From Stygiobacter sp. (GTDB taxonomy: Bacteria > Pseudomonadota > Alphaproteobacteria > Rhodospirillales > Magnetospirillaceae): a stretch of DNA of 49,625 nucleotides. This document shows, one piece after another, positions 1 through 9,956 of the stretch. Position 1 is the first letter of the stretch; each line of letters opens with the position of its first letter. A program made the translations under genes and the position numbers. The DNA is taken from positions 1 to 49,625 of the forward strand of contig VBWB01000015.1 of assembly GCA_006218045.1 (NCBI GenBank). Direction: 5' to 3'. A model generated the notes under the pieces. That model saw only the letters and a list, made by a program, of their open reading frames with translations. It did not search any database and was not told where the DNA came from.

Positions 1-654
1 CGGAGGGGCGCTCTCGACGGCGGGCTGCTCCGCCGCCTCGACCGGAGCCGGCTGGCGCGGCTCGCGCGGTTCACGGGGCTCGCGCGGTTCACGCCGCTGA
101 CGCGGCTCGCGGCGCGGACGGTCGTCGTCGGCATAACGCGGTGCGCGATCCTCGCCCTGGTCCTCATCGCTCTGGCCGGCACCCTGGACGGCATCATCAC
201 GGCCTTGCTGGTCGTCGTGCCGCTGCGATTGCTGCGACTGGTCGTCGCCATCCTCGTCCTCGGCCGGCATTTCGGCCTGATCCTCGGCCGGGGTCGGCAG
301 ATTCTGCGGCCGGCGTTGGCCGTTATTCTGGTTATAGGCGTTGATCAGGCGGAAATAATGTTCCGCGTGCTGATAGAAATTCTCGGCGGCATGGCGGTCG
401 CCCTGGCTGGCGGCATCGCGGGCCAGACCCAGATACTTTTCCATCACCTGATGGGCATTGCCGCGAATCCGGCCCTCGGGGCCGTTGGAATCGAACACTT
501 GGCTGCGAACATTGATATTGCGGACGTGGTTGCCACCGCCACCGCCACCACCACTATGGCCGCCGCTGTGCCCGCCGCCGCTGTGGCTGATGCGATTGGG
601 ATTGCCGCCGTTATTGCCACGGCCCCGTGAACGTTGCTTCGGATTGGGATTCAC
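1..654 (-). CDS. DUF4167 domain-containing protein (3' part cut by window edge)
   Basis: The minus frame opens at GTG 654-652 and stays open for 218 codons to the window edge. An in-frame TAA lies seven codons upstream and no other start codon intervenes; a GAGAAGG ribosome site precedes the GTG. The protein starts VNPNPKQRSRGRG, has a Gly/His/Ser-rich run, then a conserved block around residues 45-105 with NHVRNINVRSQVFDSNGPEG, EKYLGLARDA and AENFYQHAEHYFRLIN. It then becomes acidic/Gln-rich and finally Arg/Glu/Pro-rich. The block matches what I know of DUF4167, an alphaproteobacterial family usually beside prmC/prfA, as here. Function is unknown; the basic, low-complexity flanks suggest nucleic-acid or ribosome contact, which is inference only. 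Confidence 0.85.
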   Translation of the reverse strand, partial: MNPNPKQRSRGRGNNGGNPNRISHSGGGHSGGHSGGGGGGGNHVRNINVRSQVFDSNGPEGRIRGNAHQVMEKYLGLARDAASQGDRHAAENFYQHAEHYFRLINAYNQNNGQRRPQNLPTPAEDQAEMPAEDEDGDDQSQQSQRHDDQQGRDDAVQGAGQSDEDQGEDRAPRYADDDRPRREPRQRREPREPREPREPRQPAPVEAAEQPAVESAPP

Positions 655-821
655 TGCTTCCGCCTTCTCAAGGTCTTATGGGTGTTTTTCACATAAACGA
701 TCTGCCCGGCTGACCGGATTCCTCGCAAGCCGATGGCCGACGATGACGGGATCGGTAGGCGCCGAGTGAGGGAGACGGAGCGACAAGCTCGACGCCGGCC
801 TCATTGCGGAACGCTCGACGG

Positions 822-850
822 CGCAACCCTAGCCGGGTTGCGGTTTCTTT
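822..850. terminator. Hairpin downstream of prmC
   Basis: Perfect 8-bp stem CGCAACCC/GGGTTGCG with a 5-nt loop at 822-842, about 20 nt beyond the prmC stop. The T-rich tail (GTTTCTTT) lies on the plus-strand side, so for the minus-strand genes it is a hairpin without a U tract. It may reduce readthrough or protect the mRNA 3' end; the terminator call is weak. Confidence 0.35.
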
Positions 851-861
851 CCAACACTTTT

Positions 862-1707
862 TTACCGTGCTGCAAAAACCGTGCGTCCATGGCCGGCAAG
901 GTCGTTCGCAACGCACAAGCCCCGCAATCCGGTGGCCTTCAGCAATGCCGCCACATCGCCGGCTTGGCCCGCCCCCACTTCCAGTCCGGTGATGCCGCCC
1001 ACCGCCAGCAGCCGGGCGATGTCTGGGGCCAGGGCGCGATAGCAATCCAGCCCGTCGGGGCCGCCGGCCAGGGCGGAGCGCGGCTCGTGCCGGGCCACTT
1101 CCGGCTCTAACCGGGCGATGTCGGCATCGGGGATATAGGGCGGATTGCTGACGATGATGTCGAAGGGGCCGTCAAGACCCCGGCCCCAATCGCCGTGGCG
1201 AAATTCCGCCCGTCCGGCCAAGCCGTTGCGTTCGGCGTTTTCCGCCGCCACCGCCAGCGCCGCCGCGCTTTGGTCGATACCCAGGCCGCACGCATTGGGT
1301 AACTCGGCCAGCAAGGCCAGCAGGATGCAGCCGCTGCCGGTGCCGAAATCGACGATGCGCAACGGCGCGGTGCGATCGGCGACCCGGTCCAGCACGCCTT
1401 GCACCAGGGTCTCGGTATCGGGGCGCGGGTCCAGGGTATCGGTGGTGACCCGCAAATCCAGGGTCCAGAAGCCGCGCCGCCCGAGAATATGGCTGATGGG
1501 CTGGCGATCCTCCCGCCGCGCCGCCATGGCTTCGATGGCGGTTTGTTGTTGCGCGGTCAAAACCATTTCCGGATGGGTGACCAGACGCAAGGGTTCTACC
1601 CCCAGCGCTTCCGCCACCAGCAGCCGGGCATCCAGGCGGGCGCTGTCGATGCCCGCCGCCTGAAAGCGCAAGCTCAGGGCGCGCAACAGGTTTCCAGCCG
1701 TGGTCAC
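862..1707 (-). CDS. prmC: Peptide chain release factor N5-glutamine methyltransferase PrmC (HemK)
   Basis: Methylates the Gln of the GGQ motif of release factors RF1/RF2 using S-adenosylmethionine, which speeds peptide release. The 281-residue product has the N-terminal helical RF-binding domain, the SAM-binding loop [16 protein letters not shown] (about 118-133) and the catalytic NPPY motif at 188-191 ([12 protein letters not shown]). Length is normal. The start is GTG, overlapping the prfA stop as GTGA, so it is translationally coupled to its own substrate's gene. The prfA-prmC pairing is the classic arrangement. Confidence 0.96.
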   Translation of the reverse strand: MTTAGNLLRALSLRFQAAGIDSARLDARLLVAEALGVEPLRLVTHPEMVLTAQQQTAIEAMAARREDRQPISHILGRRGFWTLDLRVTTDTLDPRPDTETLVQGVLDRVADRTAPLRIVDFGTGSGCILLALLAELPNACGLGIDQSAAALAVAAENAERNGLAGRAEFRHGDWGRGLDGPFDIIVSNPPYIPDADIARLEPEVARHEPRSALAGGPDGLDCYRALAPDIARLLAVGGITGLEVGAGQAGDVAALLKATGLRGLCVANDLAGHGRTVFAAR

Positions 1708-2762
1708 TCGGCCATCTCGGCCAGACGTTCGGCCTGATCGGCGGCGATCAGGGCGTCGGCGACCTCGTCCAGTGCGGTGCCGTTCATCATGTCGTCGATC
1801 TTGTAAAGGGTCAGGTTGATGCGGTGATCGGTGACCCGGCCTTGCGGGAAATTATAGGTGCGGATGCGTTCCGAACGGTCGCCCGAACCCACTTGGCTTT
1901 TGCGGTTGGCGGCGCGTTCCGCCGCCTTGGAGGCGCGTTCCATTTCATAAAGCCGGGCGCGCAACAGCTTCATGGCGGTGGCCTTGTTCTTGTGCTGGCT
2001 TTTTTCCTGCTGGCAGGCCACCGCCAGACCGGTGGGGATATGGGTGACGCGCACCGCCGAATCGGTGGTGTTGACCGATTGTCCGCCCGAGCCTTGCGAG
2101 CGGTAGACGTCGAAACGCAGATCCTTGTCGTCGATCTGGATATCCACCTCTTCCGCTTCCGGCATGATCGCCACCGTGGCGGCCGAGGTATGGATGCGCC
2201 CGCCCGATTCGGTGGCCGGCACCCGCTGCACCCGGTGCACGCCGGATTCGAACTTGAGGCGGGCGAAGACGCCGCGCCCGGTGATGGTGGCGCTGGCTTC
2301 CTTCATGCCGCCGATCCCGGTCTCGTTGACGTCCATCACCTCGAAGCGCCAGCCGCGCACCGAGGCGTAGCGTTCGTACATGCGGAACAATTCGGCGGCG
2401 AACAAGGCCGCTTCCTCGCCCCCCGTTCCGGCGCGCACTTCCAAGATGGCGTTCTTTTCGTCGGCCTCGTCCTTGGGCAGCAGCATCAGCTGCACCTCAC
2501 GCTCCAGGCCGGGCAAGGATTCCTTGAGGGCGTAATATTCCTCGGCGGCCAGATCCTTCATGTCGGGGTCGGCCATCATCGCCTCGGCCTCGGCCATGTC
2601 GGCGCGGGCTTTCTTCAACGCCTGAACGGCGTGGACCACCGGCTCGATGTCGGAAAATTCCTTGGACAACCGGGCGAACGAGCCGCCATCGCCCGCCGCC
2701 AGCTGCTCGCGCAGCTCGTCGTAGCGGTACAGCACCTTGTCCAATTGGGCATCAAGAGTCAT
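1704..2762 (-). CDS. prfA: Peptide chain release factor 1
   Basis: RF1 recognises UAA and UAG in the ribosomal A site and triggers peptidyl-tRNA hydrolysis. The 352-residue protein has the codon-recognition tripeptide PAT (about 182-184, in RVPATESGG) and the catalytic GGQ at 226-228 (GSGGQSVN). I start it at MTLDAQLDK (ATG at 2762); an upstream in-frame extension would run into hemA and looks nothing like RF1. It lies 10 nt after hemA and overlaps prmC by 4 nt. Confidence 0.97.
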   Translation of the reverse strand: MTLDAQLDKVLYRYDELREQLAAGDGGSFARLSKEFSDIEPVVHAVQALKKARADMAEAEAMMADPDMKDLAAEEYYALKESLPGLEREVQLMLLPKDEADEKNAILEVRAGTGGEEAALFAAELFRMYERYASVRGWRFEVMDVNETGIGGMKEASATITGRGVFARLKFESGVHRVQRVPATESGGRIHTSAATVAIMPEAEEVDIQIDDKDLRFDVYRSQGSGGQSVNTTDSAVRVTHIPTGLAVACQQEKSQHKNKATAMKLLRARLYEMERASKAAERAANRKSQVGSGDRSERIRTYNFPQGRVTDHRINLTLYKIDDMMNGTALDEVADALIAADQAERLAEMAE

Positions 2763-2772
2763 GTCGGTCCTT

Positions 2773-4023
2773 CTAATCCAAACGGAACAGCTTGCGCAGG
2801 GTCTTTTCCATGGCTTGCCATTCCGGGCCGTCGGCGGCAACCGCTTTCATCACCTCGGTCGGCGCATGCAGCAGCCGGTTCAGCAACAGCCGGGTGGCCT
2901 CCTCGGCACCGGCCGGATGTTCCGCCAGTACGCCGTCCCTGATTTCGTCGCAGCGTTGCCGGAGCGAAACGATGGCCGGCACGGCGACGCGAGCGGCGCG
3001 GCCGCGCAAGAAACCGCCGACCTCGTCTTCCAGCATGGCCCAGGCGGCGCGTGCCGCCTGTTCGCGGGCGGACCGTCCCTGCAACGCCACCTTTTCCAGA
3101 TCGGCCAGATCGTACAAAAAGGCGCCGTCAACGCGATTGACCGCCGGCTCGACATCGCCGGGGATACCGGCATCGACGACGAAGATGGGCTTGCGCCGCC
3201 GCTTCTTCAGCGCCGCGTTCATCATCTCGGCGGTAAGGGTGATGGCCCGCGTCCCCACCGAACACACCACCAGATCGGCATCGGCCAGCATGTCGCGCAA
3301 CAACTCGAAGCCGACCACATTGGCATTCAAAGTCACCGCCAACGCCTCCGCCCGGCTGGCCCTGGGCGCGGTGACCAGCAGCCGCCCGATGCCGGCGGCT
3401 TGCAGGCTTTCCGCCACCAATTCGCCCATGTCGGCGGCGCCCACCAGCAGCGCGGTGCAGCGCGACAGATCACCATGCAGGTCGCGGGCGATCTGCACGG
3501 CGGCGGCGGCGATGGAGACCGGGCCTTCGCCGATGCGGGTTTCACTGCGGATGCGCTTGGCGGCGTTGAAGGCCGCTTGCAGCACCGCCTCCAGTTCGGG
3601 GCCGCAGGTGGCGGCATCGCGGGCCAGACGATGGGCGGCCTTGACCTGACCCAACACATGCGGCTCGCCGATGACCAGCGAATCGAGCGAGGCGGTGACG
3701 GCGAAACAATGACGCACGGCGTCGGCGCCGTCATGGCGGTACAATTGCCCCGACAACGCCGCCGCCGGCACACCGGTGCGCGCCGCCAGGGATTGAGCCA
3801 CCTGGTCATGAACGGCATCGGCATCCACATGCGACGCCCACACCTCGACCCGGTCGCAGGTGGACAGCACCAAGGCCTCGTGCAGGCCGCGCCGCTTCAG
3901 ATCGACGAGGAAATCCGCCGACGCAGCATCATCGACGAACAATTGGTCGCGCAAACCCAGCGACGCCGACCGATGGTTGGCGCCGATGACCGTCAAACGG
4001 GGGCTGGCGACGGCTGGACTCAT
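2773..4023 (-). CDS. hemA: Glutamyl-tRNA reductase
   Basis: NADPH-dependent reduction of glutamyl-tRNA(Glu) to glutamate-1-semialdehyde, first step of the C5 route to tetrapyrroles. The 416-residue product shows GANHRSA near the N terminus, the catalytic Cys56 in [12 protein letters not shown], the SVGTRAI segment of the nucleotide-binding domain and a C-terminal dimerisation region. Its ATG overlaps the hisS stop (ATGA). Most alphaproteobacteria make 5-aminolevulinate from glycine and succinyl-CoA; Rhodospirillales often use this C5 enzyme, so the gene also hints at lineage. Placement between hisS and prfA couples haem entry to translation genes. Confidence 0.95.
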   Translation of the reverse strand: MSPAVASPRLTVIGANHRSASLGLRDQLFVDDAASADFLVDLKRRGLHEALVLSTCDRVEVWASHVDADAVHDQVAQSLAARTGVPAAALSGQLYRHDGADAVRHCFAVTASLDSLVIGEPHVLGQVKAAHRLARDAATCGPELEAVLQAAFNAAKRIRSETRIGEGPVSIAAAAVQIARDLHGDLSRCTALLVGAADMGELVAESLQAAGIGRLLVTAPRASRAEALAVTLNANVVGFELLRDMLADADLVVCSVGTRAITLTAEMMNAALKKRRRKPIFVVDAGIPGDVEPAVNRVDGAFLYDLADLEKVALQGRSAREQAARAAWAMLEDEVGGFLRGRAARVAVPAIVSLRQRCDEIRDGVLAEHPAGAEEATRLLLNRLLHAPTEVMKAVAADGPEWQAMEKTLRKLFRLD

Positions 4024-5255
4024 GCGCCGGTAAGCCGTCCCTCGACCTGATCCAGCGGGATTTCGTCCTGGGTACCGGCATCGAGATCACGCAATGTCAC
4101 GGCACCCCTGGCCAATTCATCCTCGCCCAGGATGACGGCGAAACGGGCCTTGGCCTTGTTGGCCCGGGCCATGCGCTTCTTCATGTTGCCGGAAAAGCCC
4201 ATGTCCACCGACAGCCCCGCCGCCCGCAGGCGATCGGCCAGCACCAGGGCCGGCAAGGTATCACCCATGGGGATGATGCTGATGGGCCGGTCCAACTCGG
4301 GCAGGTCGTGCACCAGCATGGACAGGCGCTCGATCCCCGCCGCCCAGCCGATGCCGGGGGTGGCCGGGCCACCCATCTGGCCGATCAGGCCGTCATAGCG
4401 GCCGCCGGCCAGCACGGTGCCTTGGGCGCCCAAGGCCGTGGTGGTGAACTCGAACGCGGTATGGCAGTAATAATCCAGGCCGCGCACCAGCTTGGGATTG
4501 ACGACGAAGGGAATGCCCAAGGCGGTCAGCCCCGCCGTCACCTGATCGAAGAAATCCTTGGCCGCCGGCGTCAGGCTGTCGCCCATCAGCGGGGCGGCGG
4601 CGACGACGCGCTGGTCTTCCTCGTCCTTGGAATCGAGCACGCGCAGCGGATTCTTTTGCAGCCTTGCCTGGCTTTCCTCTGACAGCGCCAGCCGCAGCGG
4701 CTCGAGATAGGCGATCAGGGCAGCGCGATAGGCGGCGCGGCTTTCGGCGTCACCCAGGGTATTGATTTCCAACCGCACCTTGTCGCCCAGACCGAGAGCT
4801 TGCAGGATACGCCAGGCCATGGAAATGACCTCGATGTCGGCCTGCGGCCCATCGACGCCCAAAAGCTCGCAGCCGACCTGATGGAACTGACGCAACCGGC
4901 CCTTTTGCGGGCGCTCGTGCCGGAACATGGGGCCGCGATACATCAGCTTCAGCGGCAGCGACTGGGTCAGCCCGCCGGAAATGAAGGCGCGGGCCACCCC
5001 CGCCGTGCCCTCGGGCCGAAGGGTGATGGAATCGCCCGAGCGGTCGGCGAAGGTGTACATCTCCTTGGTCACCACGTCCGACGTCTCGCCCAGGGTACGG
5101 GAAAACACCTCGGTGAACTCGAAGATGGGGGTGACGATCTCGCCATAGCCATAACGCTTGGCGACACCAAAGGCGGTTTCCTCGACGAAACGATGGCGCC
5201 GGGATTCCTCGGGCAGCAGATCATGGGTGCCGCGAACCGGCTGCAAGCCTGACAT
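4020..5255 (-). CDS. hisS: Histidine--tRNA ligase
   Basis: Class II aminoacyl-tRNA synthetase charging tRNA(His). The 411-residue protein carries QPVRGTHDLLPEE at the N terminus, motif 2 with TLRPEGTAGVARA, the histidine-specific segment LVRGLDYYCHTAFEF, GGRYDGL, motif 3 around GIGWAAGIERL, and a C-terminal anticodon-binding domain. Length is normal. It starts at ATG 5255, 1 nt after the stop of the upstream methyltransferase gene, and overlaps hemA by 4 nt. Confidence 0.97.
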   Translation of the reverse strand: MSGLQPVRGTHDLLPEESRRHRFVEETAFGVAKRYGYGEIVTPIFEFTEVFSRTLGETSDVVTKEMYTFADRSGDSITLRPEGTAGVARAFISGGLTQSLPLKLMYRGPMFRHERPQKGRLRQFHQVGCELLGVDGPQADIEVISMAWRILQALGLGDKVRLEINTLGDAESRAAYRAALIAYLEPLRLALSEESQARLQKNPLRVLDSKDEEDQRVVAAAPLMGDSLTPAAKDFFDQVTAGLTALGIPFVVNPKLVRGLDYYCHTAFEFTTTALGAQGTVLAGGRYDGLIGQMGGPATPGIGWAAGIERLSMLVHDLPELDRPISIIPMGDTLPALVLADRLRAAGLSVDMGFSGNMKKRMARANKAKARFAVILGEDELARGAVTLRDLDAGTQDEIPLDQVEGRLTGA

Positions 5256-5256
5256 A

Positions 5257-5988
5257 TCAACGTCCCTTCAAAGGCGTGAGCTTAAGGTGGATGTTCCGTG
5301 GCAGACGTGTCGCCCGTTCCAGGAAAAAAGAGGCCCGCCGCGCCAAAGACAAGATCGGCAGGGAGCGGAACACCCGGTCATAGGGCATGACCTGCCGTTC
5401 GATGGCAAAGCCGGCGATACGGTCCAGATTGACCAAGATGGAGGTGCGGTAATCACGTTCCGACAACTCGACGATGATGCAGCCGTCATCCGCCAGATTG
5501 GCGCGCAATCCGTGCAGAATATCAGTCTGAAGCACCAGATCTGCCGTGCGGGTGAAGGGATAGAATTCCTGGCACAGGATCAGATCGAAACGCGGCCCCA
5601 GCACGCTGTCCTTGCCGATGGCCCGGCATTCAAAAGTAGCTTGGGGGAAGCTCCGCCGTGCGAATTCCACCGCATCGGGTGACAATTCATAGCCATGGAC
5701 ACGAGCTGCCGGATATTTCCGCGCCAAGGCCGCGCTGGTCAACCCCAGACCGCAGCCGATGTCGGCAATGGCTTTTAACCGCAGCCCCCGCCATATTTGT
5801 TCATACAAAGCAACCCGTGCATCGGCGAATACCAGATTGTGGCTTTCGATGCCGCTGCTGGCCAGACTGCCCGTGCTGTTGGCCCGCGCATAAGAGCCAA
5901 AATCCCCCCCAGCGGAAAGATTTCCGCATTCCGCCGCCGCCGCTTGCGCCAAACGGTCTGGCCGCATCCACTCGTCGTCTGTACTCAC
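5257..5988 (-). CDS. SAM-dependent methyltransferase-like protein, substrate unknown
   Basis: A 243-residue protein with a class I SAM-binding motif ([21 protein letters not shown], about residues 73-93), an acidic loop ([15 protein letters not shown]) and a post-motif segment [15 protein letters not shown] where NPPY-type enzymes carry their catalytic residues. The C terminus is basic. I chose GTG 5988, which overlaps the ispG stop as GTGA; an ATG seven codons later (MRPDRL) is the alternative. It is packed between ispG and hisS with 4-nt overlap and 1-nt gap, so it is part of that operon. I do not recognise the family; a small-molecule or lipid methyltransferase is possible. Confidence 0.75.
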   Translation of the reverse strand: MSTDDEWMRPDRLAQAAAAECGNLSAGGDFGSYARANSTGSLASSGIESHNLVFADARVALYEQIWRGLRLKAIADIGCGLGLTSAALARKYPAARVHGYELSPDAVEFARRSFPQATFECRAIGKDSVLGPRFDLILCQEFYPFTRTADLVLQTDILHGLRANLADDGCIIVELSERDYRTSILVNLDRIAGFAIERQVMPYDRVFRSLPILSLARRASFFLERATRLPRNIHLKLTPLKGR

Positions 5989-7091
5989 GCGCGGCCCTTT
6001 CCCTCTAATTCCTTCGCCTTGGCTTCGACCAGACCGACGATATGGTCGATCATGGACGGCGTGTCGATCTTGTGGTCGGGCGTGCCGCCCACATAGACCA
6101 TGTGCGCATCGTTGCCGCCGCCGGTCAGCCCGATCTGGGTTTCCCGCGCTTCGCCGGGGCCGTTGACGACGCAGCCGATGATCGACAGCGTCACCGGGGC
6201 GGTGATGTGGGCCAGGCGACGCTCCAAGGTCTCCACCGTCTTCACCACGTCGAAGCCCTGACGGGCGCAGGACGGGCACGACACGATGTTGACGCCGCGA
6301 GCGCGCAGGCCCAGGCTTTTCAGGATGTCGTAGCCGACCTTGACCTCTTCTTCCGGCGCCGCCGACAGCGACACCCGGATGGTGTCGCCGATGCCCGCCC
6401 ACAACAGATTACCCAGGCCGATGGCCGATTTGACCGTGCCGCCGATCAGGCCGCCGGCCTCGGTGATGCCCAAATGCAGCGGGTAATCACAGGCCTCGGC
6501 CAAGCCTTGATAGGCGGCCACCGCCAGGAACACATCCGACGCCTTGACGCTGATCTTGAATTCGCGGAAATCGTTGTCTTCCAGGATGCGGGCATGTTCC
6601 AGCGCGCTTTCCACCATGGCCTCGGGGCAGGGCTCGCCGTATTTTTCCAACAGATGGCGTTCCAGGCTGCCGGCATTGACGCCGATGCGCATGGAGCAGC
6701 CATGATCCTTGGCCGCCTTGACCACCTCGCGCACGCGGTCGGCGGAGCCGATATTGCCGGGATTGATGCGCAGGCAGGCGGCGCCCGCTTCCGCCGCCTC
6801 GATGGCGCGGCGATAATGGAAATGGATGTCGGCCACCACCGGCACCGATACCTGACGGATGATGCTGACCAGGGCCTTGGTGGAGTCCTCGTCCGGACAC
6901 GAGACGCGGACGATGTCGACGCCGGCCGCCTCGGCTCGCTTGATCTGCGCCACCGTCGCCGCCACGTCGGTGGTCAGCGAATTGGTCATGGTCTGGACCG
7001 AAATGGGGGCGTCGCCGCCCACCGGCACCGGGCCGACGAAGATTTGCCGGGACGGGCGACGGGTAATCTGACGATAGGGACGGACGGACAT
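5985..7091 (-). CDS. ispG: 4-hydroxy-3-methylbut-2-en-1-yl diphosphate synthase (IspG/GcpE)
   Basis: Converts 2-C-methylerythritol 2,4-cyclodiphosphate to HMBPP in the MEP isoprenoid pathway using a [4Fe-4S] cluster. The 368-residue protein shows [14 protein letters not shown], the TIM-barrel segment [10 protein letters not shown], and the cluster cysteines C272 and C275 ([10 protein letters not shown]) and C307 ([12 protein letters not shown]) with the ligand-region Glu314. Length is typical of the bacterial two-domain form. The stop overlaps the GTG of the downstream methyltransferase gene. Confidence 0.97.
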   Translation of the reverse strand: MSVRPYRQITRRPSRQIFVGPVPVGGDAPISVQTMTNSLTTDVAATVAQIKRAEAAGVDIVRVSCPDEDSTKALVSIIRQVSVPVVADIHFHYRRAIEAAEAGAACLRINPGNIGSADRVREVVKAAKDHGCSMRIGVNAGSLERHLLEKYGEPCPEAMVESALEHARILEDNDFREFKISVKASDVFLAVAAYQGLAEACDYPLHLGITEAGGLIGGTVKSAIGLGNLLWAGIGDTIRVSLSAAPEEEVKVGYDILKSLGLRARGVNIVSCPSCARQGFDVVKTVETLERRLAHITAPVTLSIIGCVVNGPGEARETQIGLTGGGNDAHMVYVGGTPDHKIDTPSMIDHIVGLVEAKAKELEGKGRA

Positions 7092-7168
7092 ATTTCACCG
7101 CGACAAGGGCCATCGTCCGGCCAGACGGAACGTGGGGCCGGGCCGTTGATATAACGCATTTGACCGCG

Positions 7169-7930
7169 CTATTTCCAGTCGCGGACGCCGTAGCGCTCGA
7201 GAATCTGCTTGAGCCGGCCCGAGGCGCGCAAACGGGCGACCCCCTGGTCGAGAATGTCGGCATAGTTCCGCGCCTTGGGATGCTTGGGCGAAAAGGCGAT
7301 GTAGATGGGCCCCGACCGGGTGGCGCCGGCATAATCCAGTTTGCCGGTCAGGCCCATCTGGCGCAGCTTGTATTCCAGCACCGCCCGGCTTTCCACCGCC
7401 GCGTCGATGCGTCCGGCGGCGACCATCTTCAGGCTTTGTTCCAACGGCTGGGTGCCACCGACCGGGTCGACGCGGGCGCGGTTCTTCTTGTTGGCTTCGA
7501 TATAGGCGCCCACCGGCTCCATGTAGATATAGCCGATGATGGCGGCCAGCTTGATGCCTTCCAGCGAGGCGACGCCGTCATAGCGCCACTCCTGACCCTT
7601 GCGGACGACGAAGGTGCTGTCCCACTGGCCGATGGGCTCAAGCCCGAACACCAGATCGGGTGAATCCACCGGGGCGGCGCCGATCACCGCATCGACTTCG
7701 CCGCGCAGGCAATCCTCCAGCGACCGGCTCCACGGTGCCAACTGGTATTGCACGCGGTGGCCGGCGGCGGCGAACACCTCTTCCGCCACCTCGACGCCAT
7801 AGCCTTTTTTCTGTTCCGAGCAATTGTACGGACACCAATCATCGGCCCGCAAGCGGATGACATCGGCCTTGGCCGCACCCGTCCATACCATGAAAACGGC
7901 GACAGCCGTCCACGCCCAACCTGTTTTCAT
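7169..7930 (-). CDS. Periplasmic solute-binding protein, SBP_bac_3 (amino-acid-binding-like) family
   Basis: A 253-residue exported protein. From MKTGW there is a signal peptide (WAWTAVAVFMVWTGAAKA) followed by mature VIRLRADDWCPYNC, the usual first strand of family 3 solute-binding proteins. GYGVEVAEEVFAAAG, PWSRSLEDCLRGEVDAVIGA and IYIAFSPKHPKARNYADILDQG follow the family pattern. Two Cys near the N terminus (W-CPYNC) may form a disulphide. TTG and GTG codons upstream are possible starts, but ATG 7930 puts the signal sequence first. No permease or ATPase gene is adjacent, so it may feed a distant transporter or act as an orphan sensor input. Ligand unknown. Confidence 0.85.
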   Translation of the reverse strand: MKTGWAWTAVAVFMVWTGAAKADVIRLRADDWCPYNCSEQKKGYGVEVAEEVFAAAGHRVQYQLAPWSRSLEDCLRGEVDAVIGAAPVDSPDLVFGLEPIGQWDSTFVVRKGQEWRYDGVASLEGIKLAAIIGYIYMEPVGAYIEANKKNRARVDPVGGTQPLEQSLKMVAAGRIDAAVESRAVLEYKLRQMGLTGKLDYAGATRSGPIYIAFSPKHPKARNYADILDQGVARLRASGRLKQILERYGVRDWK

Positions 7931-8111
7931 CGCCCCCCCCACTGGCAAGAAACGTCCCCGTCCGGATCATAGGGCAACGTAGCCGCGCATGCAGCACTTT
8001 CTCAAAAGATGTGCAACCTCTTGATTGTATACCATTGCGCTATAAGGGGGCGCATGACTTCCCCCGAAAAAAGCCTCTCTGTGCCTCTGTGCCTGTGTGG
8101 TTTACTTTCTT

Positions 8112-8195
8112 CGTCATGCCCGCGCAGGCGGGCATCCAGGAGTCGCTCCGATGCAGGATGTGCACCCCTGGACCCCCGCCTGCGCGGGGGTGACG
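8112..8195. repeat. Palindromic intergenic repeat (REP/MITE-like double hairpin)
   Basis: An 84-bp element bounded by CGTCATGCCCGC and GCGGGGGTGACG. The two ends are an imperfect inverted repeat of each other (about 28 nt per side), and each end is itself a hairpin: TGCCCGC/GCGGGCA on the left and CCCCCGC/GCGGGGG on the right. The differences between the ends are compensated inside each hairpin, so structure rather than sequence is kept. This form is widespread in alphaproteobacterial intergenic DNA. It ends 16 nt before the next gene's start. Confidence 0.8.
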
Positions 8196-8211
8196 GAATG
8201 CGGGGAGAGGA

Positions 8212-8583
8212 ATGAGCGAAATACTCAATCAGGCAGCGGCATGGGCCACGGTGGGAGCGCTCATCCCCGCAGTGGTTTCGCTGGGCGTGATCGCCTTTCA
8301 GGTTCGCCGATACATGGCTGTGCGTGACGCGGATTTACGGCAGCGTGAATTCGAGAATTACCACCGCCTGATTCGTGATTTGGCGCAAGGCGGTCAAGAA
8401 ATTCGTATCGCAAGTCAAACAGCAATTATTTATGAGCTTCGCAATTATCCTAAATACGCAGATGTCACTCTACGCATCCTAAAAAGTCTGAAAAATGAGT
8501 TTGAATCAGCGGGCAGAACTCGATTGTCCGAAGAAATGACACTGACACTTCATTTCCTAGAAAACCGCAAAGGCCAGAAATGA
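8212..8583 (+). CDS. Small membrane-anchored protein of unknown function
   Basis: A 123-residue protein with one N-terminal membrane helix (about residues 9-30, [20 protein letters not shown]), then a cytoplasmic, largely helical part with a basic stretch ([26 protein letters not shown]). A GGAGAGG ribosome site precedes ATG 8212. The middle of the gene is clearly AT-richer than its neighbours and uses codons (ATT, TTA, AAA) that are rare elsewhere in the window, suggesting transfer. Its TGA overlaps the ATG of the following sugar phosphomutase gene, so the two are coupled. I do not recognise the family. Confidence 0.7.
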   Translation: MSEILNQAAAWATVGALIPAVVSLGVIAFQVRRYMAVRDADLRQREFENYHRLIRDLAQGGQEIRIASQTAIIYELRNYPKYADVTLRILKSLKNEFESAGRTRLSEEMTLTLHFLENRKGQK

Positions 8584-9956
8584 CCCACAACTTCCACCCC
8601 AGCATCCTGCGGGAATACGACATTCGCGGCATCATCGGCGAGACCCTGTCGGTCGCCGATGCCCGCGCCATCGGTGCCGCTTTCGGCACCCGGGTCCGTG
8701 CCAATGGCGGCAGCACCGTTTGTGTCGGCTGGGATGGGCGGCTGTCGTCGCCGGATCTGGCCGCCGGCTTGGTGGATGGCCTGATGGCCACCGGCTGCGC
8801 CGTGCGCAAGGTCGGGCGCGGCCCCACCCCCATGCTGTATTACGCCGCCAAGGCGCGCGGCGCCGATGGCGGCATCATGGTCACCGGCAGCCACAACCCG
8901 CCCAACCATAACGGTTTCAAGATGGTGCTGGCGGGCAAGCCGTTCTTCGGCCCCGACATCAAGGATCTGGGCACCATCGCCGCGGACGGCACCTTCGCCC
9001 AAGGCAGCGGCAGCGTCGTCGACGACGACATCGCCGACGAATACGCCGCCCGGCTGGCCGCCGATTTCGACGGCCAACGCGGGCTGAAGGTGGTATGGGA
9101 TTGCGGCAACGGCGCCGCCGGTGAAATCGTCGGCAAGCTGATCAAATTGGTGCCGGGCGACCACCATGTGTTGTTCGGCGACATCGACGGCAGCTTTCCC
9201 AATCATCACCCCGACCCGACCGAGCCGCATAATCTGGTGGATTTGCAACAGGCGGTGGCCGCTCGGGGCGCCGATCTGGGCATCGCCTTCGACGGCGACG
9301 GCGACCGCATCGGCGTCATCGACGGCCTGGGCCGCATTTTGTGGGGCGACCAGATTCTGGTGATCCTGGCCGAGGATCTGCTGCAAACCCGGCCCGGCGC
9401 CACCATCATCGCCGACGTCAAGGCGTCGAAGGCGTTTTTCGACGAGGTGGCGCGCCTGGGCGGCAACCCGGTGATGGGCCGCACCGGCCATTCGCTGATC
9501 AAGACCCAGATGGCTGAAATCGGCGCCCCCTTGGCCGGGGAAATGAGCGGCCATATCTTTTTCGCCGACCGCTATTACGGTTATGACGATGCGCTTTATG
9601 CCGCCGTGCGCCTGCTGGGCATCATCGGGCGCTGGACCGGCACCAGCCTGGCCCAGCGGCGCGACGCCCTGCCCCATCTGGTCAATACCCCGGAAATGCG
9701 CTTCGATTGCGCCGAGGAGCGCAAGTTCCAGGTGGTGGCCGAGGTGCGCGCCCGGCTGGCCGCCAGCGGCGCCCGGGTCAATGCCATCGACGGTGTGCGC
9801 GTCGATACCGAAGACGGCTGGTGGCTGCTGCGCGCCTCCAACACCCAAGCCGTGCTGGTGGCCCGCTGCGAGGCTGGTGATCAGGCCGGTCTCGACCGTC
9901 TGCGGGCGGCACTGGAAGACCAATTGACCCAAAGCGGCGTGGCCTTGCCGGCATGA
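8580..9956 (+). CDS. Phosphomannomutase/phosphoglucomutase
   Basis: Interconverts hexose 6- and 1-phosphates to feed nucleotide-sugar synthesis (exopolysaccharide, LPS, glycans). The 458-residue protein has the phosphoserine loop VTGSHNPP (Ser104), the metal loop FDGDGDRIG (about 237-245), the sugar-binding loop GEMSGH and the C-terminal phosphate-binding RASNTQ. It resembles the AlgC/ManB dual-specificity type, but mannose versus glucose preference cannot be decided from motifs. The start overlaps the upstream small gene by 4 nt and the stop overlaps the next gene by 4 nt. It probably works with ugd and galU further along the window. Confidence 0.93.
   Translation: MTHNFHPSILREYDIRGIIGETLSVADARAIGAAFGTRVRANGGSTVCVGWDGRLSSPDLAAGLVDGLMATGCAVRKVGRGPTPMLYYAAKARGADGGIMVTGSHNPPNHNGFKMVLAGKPFFGPDIKDLGTIAADGTFAQGSGSVVDDDIADEYAARLAADFDGQRGLKVVWDCGNGAAGEIVGKLIKLVPGDHHVLFGDIDGSFPNHHPDPTEPHNLVDLQQAVAARGADLGIAFDGDGDRIGVIDGLGRILWGDQILVILAEDLLQTRPGATIIADVKASKAFFDEVARLGGNPVMGRTGHSLIKTQMAEIGAPLAGEMSGHIFFADRYYGYDDALYAAVRLLGIIGRWTGTSLAQRRDALPHLVNTPEMRFDCAEERKFQVVAEVRARLAASGARVNAIDGVRVDTEDGWWLLRASNTQAVLVARCEAGDQAGLDRLRAALEDQLTQSGVALPA

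Noticed and set aside
8012-8050. Sigma-70 promoter (TTGATT ... TATAAG)
   Set aside because: The spacer would be only 14 nt.
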